This document shows, in pieces, positions 11,767 to 21,959 of a stretch of DNA of 64,000 bases; the first letter of the stretch is position 1, and the number at the start of each line of letters is the position of its first letter. The position numbers were made by a program, and so were the translations under genes. The stretch is taken from the NCBI GenBank assembly GCA_038503035.1, contig JAVSML010024329.1, positions 1 through 64,000 on the forward strand, written 5' to 3'. Under the pieces are notes generated by a model. It did not search any database, was not told where the DNA came from, and saw only the letters and a program-made list of their open reading frames with translations. Source of the stretch: Crocodylus rhombifer. Taxonomy: Eukaryota > Chordata > Crocodylia > Crocodylidae.

Positions 11767-13240
11767 AGTGCTCTTCGCTGCCTGAGGGAGTTTTAAACTC
11801 ACTTCTCTAATAGTAAAAACAAGGATAACTATGGATTCTCAGACATCTAAGTCTTTATTTTTTTTTAGATCTTTCACTTGAACAGAGGTACATAAGTGCT
11901 TTTGCAAATCTGGATCTACAAACAAATTCCACAGCAAGGATGAACCATTTGTACCAGTCACTAAAGAGGAACATGATAAAGCTAGCATACTATAATTCCT
12001 TTCACAAGACTTAACATTCATTTTCAACAGAAAACATACATTTATTTGGTGACTTGAACTTCAAAAATTAGGCTTTTTGGCAAATCTGCAATGATTTCAT
12101 GTAAAATGAGTCTGGATTGATAATCTCAGAAACTGAAATTCTTTATTAACTATAGAACATATTAACTATAAACAGCAGCAATAATTTCACCTCTCTGTAC
12201 TGCTCCCAGCTGAGGCTAATGTGCATCACCTGAGCCAGAAGTATAGCAAGTAGGTCTGAAACAGTGAATCTGTTTCCAGTCCTGTGTAGTCCTTGCCATC
12301 TGTTTAGATTTCCAGTCCAGGCTAACAGTGGTTACTTGGATACCTGTCCACTTGCAACTAATCTAAGACCACCTACTCATTCTCCATAGAACACTGCAGC
12401 CATTTCTAGTGGTAACTTTCAATCACTACCAAACTAAGTCAAATTCAAACCAGCAACTTGTAGAGGAAATGCTCTATATCCCATTACAAATCCCCTGAGC
12501 TAGCCAATCCCTGATAATTAGGTATATAAATTTGTTGTACTGCAGAACAGAAAGGAAACATAAGTGGCTTAAAACTCCGTAACTAAAAGATGTTGGAACA
12601 GCTAAAAACACAAGAAACTGCCTAAGTGCAGATTTTTCAGCACAACACAAGCTCTGCCAGGAAACTTTAGTGAGCTGATACTTTTTAGGCTGTTTTTGCT
12701 AAACAATATCTGAGAAAAATGAAGTATGTGTCTGACTCAAGCTTCCATTGTACACTGATTGCAGGAAATGAGACAGACCCCTAGTCAGTTAGGACATGGA
12801 AAGGTCAATATCCACCTCCTTCTGACATTGGTAACTTGCATGAAAAACAACAGATAATTTCCATGGCTAATTGTTATCTTTAGTGGACCTCAAATGGATA
12901 ATGCCACAACAAGTAAACTTCAAGAGTAACCTACTCCTCCTCAAAAATGTGCTATGCCCCAGTGTCTGATGGCTAGTGGATACTATCCAAGAATCTTTTT
13001 TCATTTCAACTAGTATTAACAGCATTATAAATTATCCAGTAAATCAGTTTATTCCAATTAAGGCTAGTCTTTGATCTGATGACAGTTTAATAAGTACTTG
13101 TGCTTGTGTCTTGTTTGTTTTGTTTTGTTATTTCCAAAGTGAATGCAGCAATAGCCAGACCCTAGATTGTAAAGTTTTCAATTGATCCACAGACTAGGGG
13201 CAGCATAGACTACAGTAGTGTGAGGGACACCAACCCCACA
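11767..13240. other. Unassigned sequence
   Basis: No coding frame beyond chance length and no repeat boundary was identified. Confidence 0.5.
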
Positions 13241-13691
13241 TCATCGCAATGTATAAATCCAGATTTGAAAGACACAGCTGGACAATAGGGGGAGCCAATT
13301 CTCATGCCCATTCAATCACTCCTGAGACTGTACAATCTTACTGGGGTACAGAAGACTTCAAATAGAAAATCAGTGCATCGACCCTTGCAGCTAGCTGACT
13401 GCAAAAGACAACTGAAGGAAGGGAAGGTTTGTGGTTGGCAGCACCTGGGCCAAGTAAGCAGGAGGCCTAGTCAGCTGGCCAAGGGGGAGGAGTTAATGGG
13501 ATATAAATCCTTCCTCAAGACAGAGGCAGAGGGAATGGTCCCAGCAGTGGAACAGGACGGAGCTACTCTGAGGGACAAGGACCTGAGGCAAGCCCTGCTG
13601 GAAGAGCCTTTGCTTGGGAAGAGAAGCCTCTGCTGCCAGACAGTGAGTAGGACCTCAGGGGGTGCAGAGGATTGAGACTTTTTATGTTGTG
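13241..13691 (+). other. GC-richer block with a TATA-like box, possibly an LTR remnant
   Basis: A TATAAAT motif lies at 13502-13508, downstream of a purine-rich stretch and upstream of a GC-rich 170 bases. This arrangement is seen in LTR promoters and their leader. A 123-codon frame (13304-13675) crosses it but shows no known motif. The block ends abruptly at the Helitron-like terminus at 13692. No TG...CA boundaries or target duplication were found, so LTR identity is only a possibility. Confidence 0.25.
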
Positions 13692-13931
13692 CTAGCTGAA
13701 ACCCGCAAAGCATTTGTGATTAAATTTTGATTGCAAAAGTATTTCTTTAAATACAGGATTTTTTGTTATTCTTTGACCAAATGCTTTAATGGAAACAAAA
13801 CTTCTCACCCTTGAAAAGGTCACATAATGCTGTCCATGTGTAAATACAGACGTAGGAATATAAAGACATATTTTGTCAAAAGTCTGACCTTCTGACTTGT
13901 TTATAGTCATAAAATAAGAGGGCCACTGCAC
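13692..13931 (-). pseudogene. Helitron Pif1-like helicase, C-terminal fragment
   Basis: The 79-codon frame contains FMTINKSEGQTFDKICLYIP followed by VFTHGQHYVTFSRVRS. These correspond to the last conserved motifs of superfamily 1B Pif1 helicases as found in Helitron rep/helicase proteins (usual form AMTINKSQGQT ... HGQLYVALSRV). After the motif the protein continues for about 30 residues to a stop near the element end, as in Helitrons. The ATP-binding motifs and HUH nuclease are absent. Host PIF1 is an alternative, but the adjacent CTAG terminus favours Helitron. Confidence 0.75.
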
Positions 13932-13980
13932 ATGTGAGGAAATTGCCCCCTTAGTGGTTTAATTGCCTCTTTTAATGATT
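13692..13980 (-). mobile_element. Helitron fragment: 3' terminus and end of helicase ORF
   Basis: On the minus strand the helicase tail (next entry) is followed within a few bases by GCTTTGCGGGTTTCAGCTAG. Animal Helitrons commonly end in a GC-rich hairpin-like stretch and then CTAG (CTRR). Here CTAG falls at 13695-13692, but the next base is C rather than the expected T. The upstream rep/helicase body is missing, or not recognisable, beyond about 13980. Confidence 0.6.
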
Positions 13981-14079
13981 TAATTGCATAAAAGTATACA
14001 CATTCGGCAGCATGTTATGATTAAATTTCGTAACAGTGTACACATGTGGCAGCTTATTTCGATTTAAATGATTTTTCTG

Positions 14080-14122
14080 TGTAGCAAACTAAAACACATC
14101 CCATGTCTTTTAGTTTGCTACA
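14080..14122. repeat. Short perfect hairpin, 15-bp arms
   Basis: TGTAGCAAACTAAAA at 14080-14094 is exactly reversed and complemented at 14108-14122, with a 13-base spacer. It lies between the Helitron fragment and the GC-rich block and may be an element terminus. Confidence 0.6.
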
Positions 14123-14159
14123 TGACAAATATCGCTGTAATTTGTTATGTGGACAAGGG

Positions 14160-15180
14160 CCCTATACAGAGAAGGTGGCAGAGATGGTGCACAGGATGCT
14201 GGAAGCCCGGGCATGCTCAGGGAAGCTCAGACTTGGCAGGCTTCCCATGCACAATCCCCTCCATTTTCTCCAGCTGCTACCACATCCAATCATGGGTGTC
14301 CAGTGCCTCTTGAGTGCCCCCCCTGACACCAGTCAGTGACCTGGGTGGGGGGTGGCTGCAGGGGGGGGGGTCACTGGCCTACCAGCTAAACAGGGAGTGC
14401 AGCCTGATGGGGTGCATTGGTGCTCTCAGGGGGTGCACATGCACCCCTGTGCACCACGTACATGCCACCACTGCATCCAGCCACCCTACTGCTGCCTTCC
14501 TGGAGCAGACAGCCCATTCCTGGGCACTCCCAGGCAGCAGGAAGGTGGCAGGGGAGGTGCACAGGGTGCTGGAACCCTGCCAAGCATGAGCTTCCCTGAG
14601 TACACCAGGGCTTCTAGCACCTACTCACCACTGGATCTGGCAGGTGCTGCCTATAAGCTGAGGGCACCGTGCCCAGGTGGTCCCAGGAGACACCACCACA
14701 GCAGAAGGAAGCATCAAGATCCCCTGCAGCTAAAGGGCTGCGCGACTCGGCAGCAGCTCATGCAGGCAGGCTCCGCCAAGGAAAAAAAAAAGTGGTGAGG
14801 GGTCTGATGTCTCTTTTTCTCTCTCTGCTGGAGCCTGCCTGCATCTCCCATGGCCAGGGAGCAAGCTGCTAGTGGATCACACAGCCCCTGAGCTGTGGTA
14901 GACCGCAGTGCTTCCCTCTGTAGCAGTGCCCCCCAGGCAGCACCCATCTGTTGGTGCCCGGGTGTTCCTGGGAGCTGCTGCTGCCATGCGGGGAAGTACT
15001 GGAGCCTCCCACAGCTCCCACTGGCAGCTTGCCCCCCTGGCCATGAGAGAGGTGTGCATGCTCCAGGAAAAAAAGAGGATCAGGCCCCTCTTTTTTCTTT
15101 CTTTCTTTTTTTTTTTTCCTTCCACAGAGCCTGCTCACTTCATGGCGGTGGTGCCTGGTGGTTCATTCTAGCTCTGACTT
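14160..15180. repeat. GC-rich repetitive block with direct and inverted internal duplications
   Basis: GAAGGTGGCAGAGATGGTGC at 14171 recurs as GAAGGTGGCAGGGGAGGTGC at 14540, a direct copy about 370 bases on. A GGTGCT(A/G)GAAGCCC...CTCAGGGAAGCTCA segment near 14187-14228 recurs inverted near 14593-14632. The part at 14430-14465 also matches the insertion at 5515. A pyrimidine tract (C/T only apart from a few bases) lies at 15085-15125. Several open frames cross the block in all registers but they are compositional, proline/alanine-rich, with no recognisable domain. Confidence 0.5.
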
Positions 15181-15209
15181 GCCTGAATATCTATCTGAAA
15201 TGCCACAGG

Positions 15210-15342
15210 ATCTATAATAATGACACGCTTATTCAGTCTGTCCAGAGCATTTTGGTTGTTTCAGTAAGCATTGTGATTGGCTGCCAAGAAAACCAATCAG
15301 AGGGTTCTTGACAGACAGAATAAGCCTATCATTATTATAGAT
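15210..15342. mobile_element. Palindromic MITE, 133 bp
   Basis: The left arm starts ATCTATAATAATGACACGCT and the right arm, reverse-complemented, starts ATCTATAATAATGATAGGCT. Similarity continues for about 32 bases (TTATTC.GTCTGTC). The remaining interior also partly pairs through GTGATTGGCT and AACCAATCAG, two inverted CCAAT boxes around a short spacer. A TA dinucleotide sits within both ends, compatible with a Tc1/mariner-type element, but the duplication is not certain. Confidence 0.7.
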
Positions 15343-15387
15343 TGACTCAGAAATGACCCTGGGAGGAGGAACCAAAGGAATGCAGAG

Positions 15388-16095
15388 TGTGGGGGATTGT
15401 TCTAACCCTGGAGGTACCTTGTGGACTGTGTGCATCCAGGGGACTAAAGATGGTTCAAGTGGTCCCAGGTGGAGCCCAGTGAAGTGGATGCATGTGGTGA
15501 GCTGGGGCAATTTATTTTAACCCATTGAGGGCCTGTTTTACTTTTTTTTTTCATCTTTCCTCTATTCAGGTATTGATAATACCTAGCGGACTGGGGTGGC
15601 TATGAGGATAGGTAGAGAGGCCACAAGGGGAGTGCTCAGCAGCCTGCAAATTTTCCTCTGTGGTTTTTAGGGTTAACCCTTTCCTAATAATTTGTGGTGG
15701 TCTCAGAGAGGAAGGTAGGTAGCTGCCTCCACCAGGCGGAGGCCTAAGAGGGTGTTGAAGCCCCAGAGGGGCCAGAAGTCCTGACAGGAGTGAGGCAGGC
15801 TGCAACCCAATGAGGTTGAAGCCCCGGCCAAAGATAAAGGGGGAGAGCAGGAGAGAGAAGGACATTCCCCCACTACTCAGGAAGGTCAGTAGCCAGGGAA
15901 GAAGGAGGCAGGGCAATGCACCCTTGGCTAGACTCTGCTTACCTAAAGGCAGAGTCTTAACCAACATGCTAGCTATAATATCAAGACATGGCAGACAAGA
16001 GGGAGGGGCCAGATTAGGGAACAAGAGTGGGCACATAGGTGTCACCTAGCCACTTGGGGGTACCATGACCACCCTTAGATGTTCATCCTGTTACA
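15388..16095 (+). mobile_element. Candidate LTR of a gypsy-like retrotransposon (5' LTR)
   Basis: The proposed LTR starts TGTGGGGGATTGTTC and ends CATCCTGTTACA at 16095. It is followed immediately by TTTGGTGC-type sequence where a primer-binding site would lie. About 100 bases on, a gag-like frame begins (next entry). The boundaries are inferred from TG...CA ends and the position of gag; there is no 3' partner in the window to confirm them. Confidence 0.45.
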
Positions 16096-16189
16096 ATTTG
16101 GTGCACTGACCAGGAAGCTTCCCATAGATGGTTGTGACACGAGGGGAGGTTTCTTTGGACCCACCAGCAGTGACAAAGTGCTGAAGCAT

Positions 16190-16512
16190 TTTGCTCAGCT
16201 ACAAGAAGAGGCACAGAAACATTAGAACATCTTGACACAGATAGTCCAAGGGCAACAAAGACAAATCAAACACATGATTTGGTAAAGCATACAGCAAGCT
16301 AAAGAACAAAAGGCAGGCCCTGGTTGAACAGTTGGCATGGGTACTGCAACAGGAGCAGAAGGGCAGAGCGAAACAACTGAAAAGTTTGTAAGGATTTGCT
16401 CCAAAGAAAATGACAGGAGGGGGTGACCCCAAAGCTTTTATTTTAAATTTTTGAGAAAACCACATAAGTGGTCAGCTGGGACATTACCACTTGGGCCACC
16501 TGGCTGGGGCCC
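16190..16512 (+). pseudogene. LTR-retrotransposon gag remnant
   Basis: In one frame the sequence reads QALVEQLAWVLQQEQKGRAK near 16315-16374, a glutamine-rich helical region. A stop follows, then APKKMTGGGDPKAFILNF near 16399-16452, another stop, then a GHYHLGHLAGALAN segment. This order matches gypsy-class gag proteins of vertebrates: a glutamine-rich helix, then a KMTPxDDPEAFLxxFE-type segment at the start of the capsid-like domain. Stops at about 16389 and 16453 disable it. It breaks off at about 16512, where CR1 sequence begins, so protease and pol are gone. Confidence 0.6.
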
Positions 16513-16524
16513 TTGCTAATTGGG

Positions 16525-17157
16525 AAGGATCAAGCTGCATACCAAGCTCAATAAGGACAAGTGCAAAGTCCTGCTCTCTAGGACAGAACAATCCCATCCA
16601 CCCAAACAGGCAAGGACTGACTGGGTAACCAACATCTCTGAGAACAAGGACCTGGGGCTTCAGTGGACAAGAAGCTGAATATGAGCCAACAGTGCACCCC
16701 TGTTGCCAAGAAGGCTAACAGCATACTGGGCTGCATTAGTAGGAGTGCTGCCAGCAGATCAAGGGAAGTGCTTATTCGCCTCTGCTCAGCACTGGTGAGG
16801 CCACATCTGGAGTACTTTGCCCAGTTTTAAGCACCTCAAGACAGAGGACAGAGGATGTAGACAAATTGAAGAGAGTCCAGTGGCAGGCAATGAAAATGGT
16901 TAGGAACTGGGGAACATGACCTATGAAGAGAGGCTGAGGGAACTGGTCTGCTTGAGTGTGGAAAAGAGAAGACTGAGGGCGGGATTTAATGGTTGCCATC
17001 CACTACCTGCAGGGTGGTTCCAAACAGGATGCAGCTAGACTTCTCAGTGGTGGCAGATGACAGAACAAGGAGCAATGATCTCAAGTTACAGCAAGGACAT
17101 TCTAGAATAGATATTAGGAAAAACTCACTGGGAGGACAGAAAAGCATTGGAATAGGC
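16525..17157 (+). mobile_element. Old CR1, RT C-terminal part (continues at 18008)
   Basis: Sequence from LNKDKCKVLLSR through the region equal to [12 protein letters not shown] to NDLKLQQGHSRIDIRKN matches the old CR1 relic at 5940-6170 and 7901-8150. It is 5'-truncated and interrupted at 17157 by an 850-bp insertion. The sequence resumes at 18008 with CAGGCTACCCAGAGAGGTTG, as in the uninterrupted form at 8155. Confidence 0.8.
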
Positions 17158-18007
17158 TGTTGACTTGGAAATGGCATTTAAAGGTTGGCTTTTGAAAATT
17201 GGCTTCTATATAGATACAGATATAGATATGCAGTAGAATAATGGTTCTAGCAGCAAAGGTTAATTGATTTCTAAACGTTTTGGGTCTCAAAGTCACACAG
17301 GTTTCCCAGCCTTCAGAAGCAGACGGAGTGTCTAACCCAGGCAGAAAAACAGCAAGGAAAACAGCAATATCTCTAGTATGAAAATAAAGTTTGGATGTTT
17401 TCAGTTACCCAGGATAAATGAAAACATCCAAACTTTATTTTCATAATAGAGATAGGCCTGGCTTCAAAGCTATAGTGCTTGCTTGCAAAAAGCTTTAAGC
17501 TTTCCAACTTTGGGGAGACAGACCAAATTAGGAGGACACCAGTAAAGCCTCAAATTAGGAGGTGGGCACGTGATAGGTTTGTGAAAAGAGGGTTTTGGCT
17601 AACAACAAGGGATGTGTCACTGTGTTACCAACCAGTGACAGCCACGGATCAAGAGTCATCAGAAGTCACCAAGAACAGAAAGATACAAAAGAAAGAGTTT
17701 TCAAAACAGAGAAGTGGGAAACAGTTAGCATCAGCCCCTCATCTCCAAGGCTGCTGATGTTGAACACTCAAGCAAAAGACCTCGAGGTGGCGTTTACATA
17801 CCAGACAGATAGACCGCTTGTATGTTCTGGGACTAGGGAATTTGGGTAATGTATGCTGTACTTGCTTTGCCTGCATTGCTTTTATTTCCTATCACTGTGT
17901 ATCAGTAAACTCGCCTATTATCAACCGGCAGGGGTTGTGGTCAGTCTGAGGGTTGTGCTTGCCCAGAACAAACGTACCAGGACTAGGTTGTGAATCCAGT
18001 GCCAACA
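17158..18007. mobile_element. Solo-LTR-like insertion, 850 bp, within the old CR1
   Basis: The inserted block begins TGTTGAC and ends GCCAACA, giving inverted TGTTG/CAACA termini. It is flanked by TAGGC (17153-17157) and CAGGC (18008-18012), a likely 5-bp target duplication with one difference. No long ORF is present (longest 92 codons, no motif). A long hairpin lies inside (17368-17454). Length, ends and duplication fit a solo LTR of an endogenous retrovirus-like element left by LTR-LTR recombination, but no polyadenylation signal or TATA box is obvious. Confidence 0.6.
17368..17454. repeat. Long near-perfect hairpin, 36-bp arms
   Basis: The arms 17377-17403 and 17419-17445 are perfect inverted copies of 27 bases. 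With one mismatch they extend to 36 bases (17368-17403 and 17419-17454). The spacer is 15 bases, and three more pairs can form inside it. As RNA it would be a single stem-loop of about 87 nt, the size of a microRNA precursor. Confidence 0.8.
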
Positions 18008-18160
18008 CAGGCTACCCAGAGAGGTTGTGGAATCTCCATCCTTACAGGTTTTTAAGACCCAGGTAAATGAATGGTCCTGCTTTAAGCAGGGAGCTGGACT
18101 AGATGACCTCCTGAGGTCCCTTCCAACCCTAACTTTCTATGATTCTATAACTCAGTGATT
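18008..18160 (+). mobile_element. Old CR1 3' end (continuation)
   Basis: After the LTR-like insertion the CR1 3' end resumes: an RLPREVVESPSL-like relic, then TTTTTAAGACCCAGGTAAAT, GCTGGACTAGATGACCTCCT and the tail TTTCTATGATTCTATAA. Confidence 0.85.
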
Positions 18161-18610
18161 ATTATTAGTGGAAATAGTCAAATAGTACTGCTTAGCCTGA
18201 GATACTAGTGTTACTAACCAACAGGATTCTGTTGTATTTGAACCATACACACAAATTTAAAAAAAAATCTTTGCCCTAGTGAATTTACAATCTATATCTT
18301 AGATAGCACATGTGGTAGGCACAATGGGATAAATCTATATTGTCATGGACTGAGTGTAGTATAAAAATATAAGTCAAAAGCCTTTGGTGGTGTATGACAA
18401 CTGTGTAAATTGTCTTTACACCATCACAAAAGAAGCAGATAGACATAGAACTTTACACTGGTGTAACTCACTCAAATCCAATATAGAATTCACTAGAAAA
18501 ATAAAGTAAATTGGGAAAAAAACCCTACATAACCCAAAGTCCCCTGCTCAAGGTGGGCAGGCTCTTACCTACTACAACACCATAATAGCACTGACTACAT
18601 AAAGCTACCC
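18161..18610. other. Unassigned AT-rich sequence
   Basis: Nothing recognisable apart from an A-run near 18259. Confidence 0.5.
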
Positions 18611-18613
18611 AAG

Positions 18614-19238
18614 GGGCACATCTACATGAGGCTCTTTACTGCACAGCAGACTAATCTACTGAGCAGTAAAGCATCATCATGTACATATACGCAGCATTTA
18701 CTGCACAGTAAATGAGTCTACTGCACAGTTGGCTACTACCTGTGGATACAGATTAACTGCTCAGTAGTTACTATGCAGTAGTGCACATGTAGATAGCTGA
18801 TCAGGAGCAAATTGCTCCCAGGCAGCCCAGGCAGCAGAGGGCTGATCAGGGCATGGGGCTAGGAAGCAGCTGCTTGGAGGAGGGGACAGTTTCCCAGCCC
18901 CATGCCCCAATCTGACAGTTGGGGCACAGGGCTATAAGGCAGCTTCCCCAGAAGCAAGACAGCTTCCCCCAAGGCAGAATGACTTCCTTCACCCTCCAGA
19001 GCCCAGGCCTGACTCTGGTGTCCTGTGCCAGCCCAGGGCTAACACCCAGGGGAGCCTGGACCTCCCTCTGGTTGCTGTAGTGGGCCAGAGCAGGGCAGAA
19101 TTAGCCCTGCACTAAACTGCTCCTGTCTGGAGCAAATTCGTCCCAGATGGGTAGACATGCTCCTGAGGAAAGTTTATTGCACCTTTTTTTACTGCACAGC
19201 AAGCTTACAGAGCATTAATAGCACATGTAGACACGCCC
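18614..19238. mobile_element. Non-autonomous TIR element, 625 bp, 3-bp duplication AAG
   Basis: Left end GGGCACATCTACATGAGG; right end reverse-complemented GGGCGTGTCTACATGTGC. AAG precedes (18611-18613) and follows (19239-19241). Subterminal words such as TTACTGCACAG and CTACTGAGCAG are repeated in both directions. The centre (18810-19150) is GC-rich with GGAGCAAATT and CTCCCAGGCAGC motifs. The element at 53925 shares the subterminal and central words. No ORF. Confidence 0.75.
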
Positions 19239-19241
19239 AAG

Positions 19242-21774
19242 GTGCTAGATGTCTACTGACTCCAGATCCTCTTGAAATTTACATTAGCATTCCAAAAGAA
19301 TGAAATGTCCTGCTGGCCTCCTGCCACTTATACCTGTGTAAATGTATCTTGTGTCCAGGTCTTCAGCTTCCCTAATAATCAGTACCAGTTAGAGGGAAAC
19401 TGTAGGAATCAAAGCAGGTGTAGATTTTAACAAGCCACTTAAATATGAATAAAGCAGCAGCTTTACAAGTTTTGATGGGGAATTTTTTTCCACCTCGTGC
19501 AGTGGGATAAGTATGGAGAAAGCATCGGCATGTGACGGGAAGGGGCAAACAATTAAAGCTGGAATCATTGGCTCAGTAATTCACTAGATCATATAAATGG
19601 TGTAGGGCCTAAAGGACAAAGACTTGTGAGCTTGAGGAAAGGAACCAACTGGTGGGATATAAAGATGGATGAGGTGAAGGGCCATGAGTCAGAAAAATGA
19701 TCCTAGTAGGAGGGTCAAATCTTAGAGGGGCACAATGTGACTTGCATCAAGTGAGAAAAGAAAAAAGAATTACAGCAGTTGAGATGCATCATAAGGGCCT
19801 GAATAATGGGTTTGGTGGTAGGGTGAAGAGAGAAGGCTGAGTCTGTTTCACTTTAAAAGTGTTGTCTTGATAACAGATTAGACTGTTTCAGGAGACATTT
19901 ACCTCCAGTTATGAGAGAGGCATGATGTGAGTAAGCCAGCCTGTAGCTGGGTGACAGGCCCTCTGAAGAACATCTCAAATTTATAGCATCTCATCCATGC
20001 CTTCCTTGGGGGAGAAACAAACAGCTAAACAAAAGTGTACCGTTACTGGATGGAACAGATTTATTTCCAAAACCTGCAGAGAAATGACACTAGATTCATA
20101 TATAAGTAGAGAAAACAGTCTTGCTAATGTCTCTGTGATATTACTCAGTTTAGGCATTGAAAAGACTAATGGAATAAGCCCGTCAGTTGAATAACCACAA
20201 TTGTTGTAGTGTTTCTTAAATATTTTCCTTTTTAAAAATCTTGTCAAAGAGAACTCATAATGACTTTTGAACAGTTTTAATATATTTATATGTATTTCTG
20301 ATTTATTAAAACATCATCTATGCAAGGTGTTTAGAATCTGTAAAACCATTAAAAATATAACATAGCATAAAATAAATCAACACTATGAAAAATACCCCTT
20401 TCAATGACTAAGAAACAACTTTTATTACCCATTGTCACAACAAATCCTCAACTCATCCTTCTTGTTAATAAAAGAGGATGATAGGTCTTACATCCCATTG
20501 ATTATCATGACCACAATATTTCTATATAGGAGAAGGTTTCTGATATAAACAAGGCTCAAGTCAGCTTTTATAGATCAAAATCAGGACTCTAAATTGAACT
20601 CAGAAGCTACTTGGGAGCCAGTGTACTAATATTATGTACTTTTTGCATACTTGACAAGTACACTATTTACACCACAAAATAAGCCTTTCTTACCTGTATC
20701 ATTTAAGATTTAGTGACAAGCCATAAACATGTGGAAATGAAATGTCATGGGGAGGAGTTAAATTAAATTTTCTGAACATCAGAAAAGGCTTCATTAAGTT
20801 ATGGGGCAGTATCCAAGATGGCAGAAGACTTTTAATTTTCCCCAAACCACTCAACCTATCCATAAAAACAAGTGCCTATTTGGTTTTAATTATTTACATC
20901 ATCTTTGTTTGCTTCAGATTCTCCATGTTGTTAACATTTCACTTGTAACAGTACTGTGCTTTGTGTAAATATGGAGAATTTTCAACTTGAGCCAGATAGC
21001 ATTTAATACTGCACTATATAACTAGGCAGCCCTAATTAAATGGAGGACAGATGGCAAACCTCTTGCAATACATAGAAAACTTGTGAGGTTTCCTTTTTTT
21101 TTTTCTTTATTGACCATGAAATACATAACAGATCTCTTGCCACCTAGGTAGAATTGAATGAGATACAATTCTCTCCTTTTCCTTCCCCCCATACTCATAT
21201 ATATGTTTTGGAAAATTCCACATGGAAAGAAGCATTTTACTTTCAGTAGTTTTTGTGGATAATGTAACGATTGTCCTTGCTTTTAGAAGAATGACAAAGT
21301 ACGAGTAGAATAAAGGTATTTTACAGGATATGATGGAGGCAGGAAGCAACGAGTGCTTTATGTGACACATTTTGGTGAAGAATGCTTTGTGCTATAAACA
21401 TTATTTTTAGGGTGGGGGAAGAGACTGAAGGAACAAAACCAAAAAACCAAACAAAATGAATGAAGGTGAGAAACAATGGGTGAAATGGCAGAGAGAAGTG
21501 CAGGAAGGACATTGCAATTGGTCAGGCAGTTCTATCTTTGTACATTACTAAAGGGTGCAGAATTTGAGCTTAGATCCTGTTTCTACTGACTAAAAATGAC
21601 TAAATTATTCAGTGCAAATAATCCAAGCATTGTTGACATGCCATTGTGATTTAATATAACTTTCTTTTTGCAAAACTATTTGACCAACACTCAAGAACAT
21701 ATTTGGGTCTATGATTGTATTCTTTATCTAGTTTGACTTTACAGTTACATCTATATATACATAATACCATTACT
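19242..21774. other. Unassigned sequence
   Basis: About 2.5 kb. The part at 19540-19930 is purine-rich and repeat-like in texture ('ttacagcagttgagatgcat') and could be an old LINE remnant, but I cannot name it. The rest is AT-rich with no gene signal. Confidence 0.45.
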
Positions 21775-21930
21775 GCAGATCCTTCCTCAGCCTGACGAAT
21801 GGTATTTATACCCAAAAGTTTGCCAAGAAGAATGTTTCCAACTATTTGAGCTGGTCTAATACAAGATATCAGATATACCCAAAGAACCTTGTCTGCCTAT
21901 GTCCTTAGACCAACATGGCTACAACAGATA
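21775..21930 (+). mobile_element. Penelope-like element 3' tail fragment
   Basis: The order CCTCAGCCTGACGAATGG, then AAGTTTGCCAAGAAG, AACCTTGTCTGCCTATG and TTAGACCAACATGGCTAC follows the well-known tail of vertebrate Penelope-like elements (…GAAGAAGTGG…ACGAAAGCTTATGC…GTGCCACCAGACTCCT…AGACTAACACGGCTACC) with substitutions. It is non-coding. Confidence 0.55.
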
Positions 21931-21959
21931 CCACAGTTACATCTATGCATATATGCAGT

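Noticed and set aside
14314..14872. Overlapping frames of 91-148 codons in the GC-rich block
   Set aside because: Proline/alanine/histidine-rich in all registers, produced by composition and internal duplications, without recognisable domain or start context.
15566..16045. 159-codon minus-strand frame
   Set aside because: Overlaps the candidate LTR; leucine/proline-rich by composition and antisense to the element.
19540..19930. Named old LINE family for the purine-rich stretch
   Set aside because: There is a faint resemblance to ancient LINE 3' sequence but no diagnostic end or coding remnant, so it was left unassigned.
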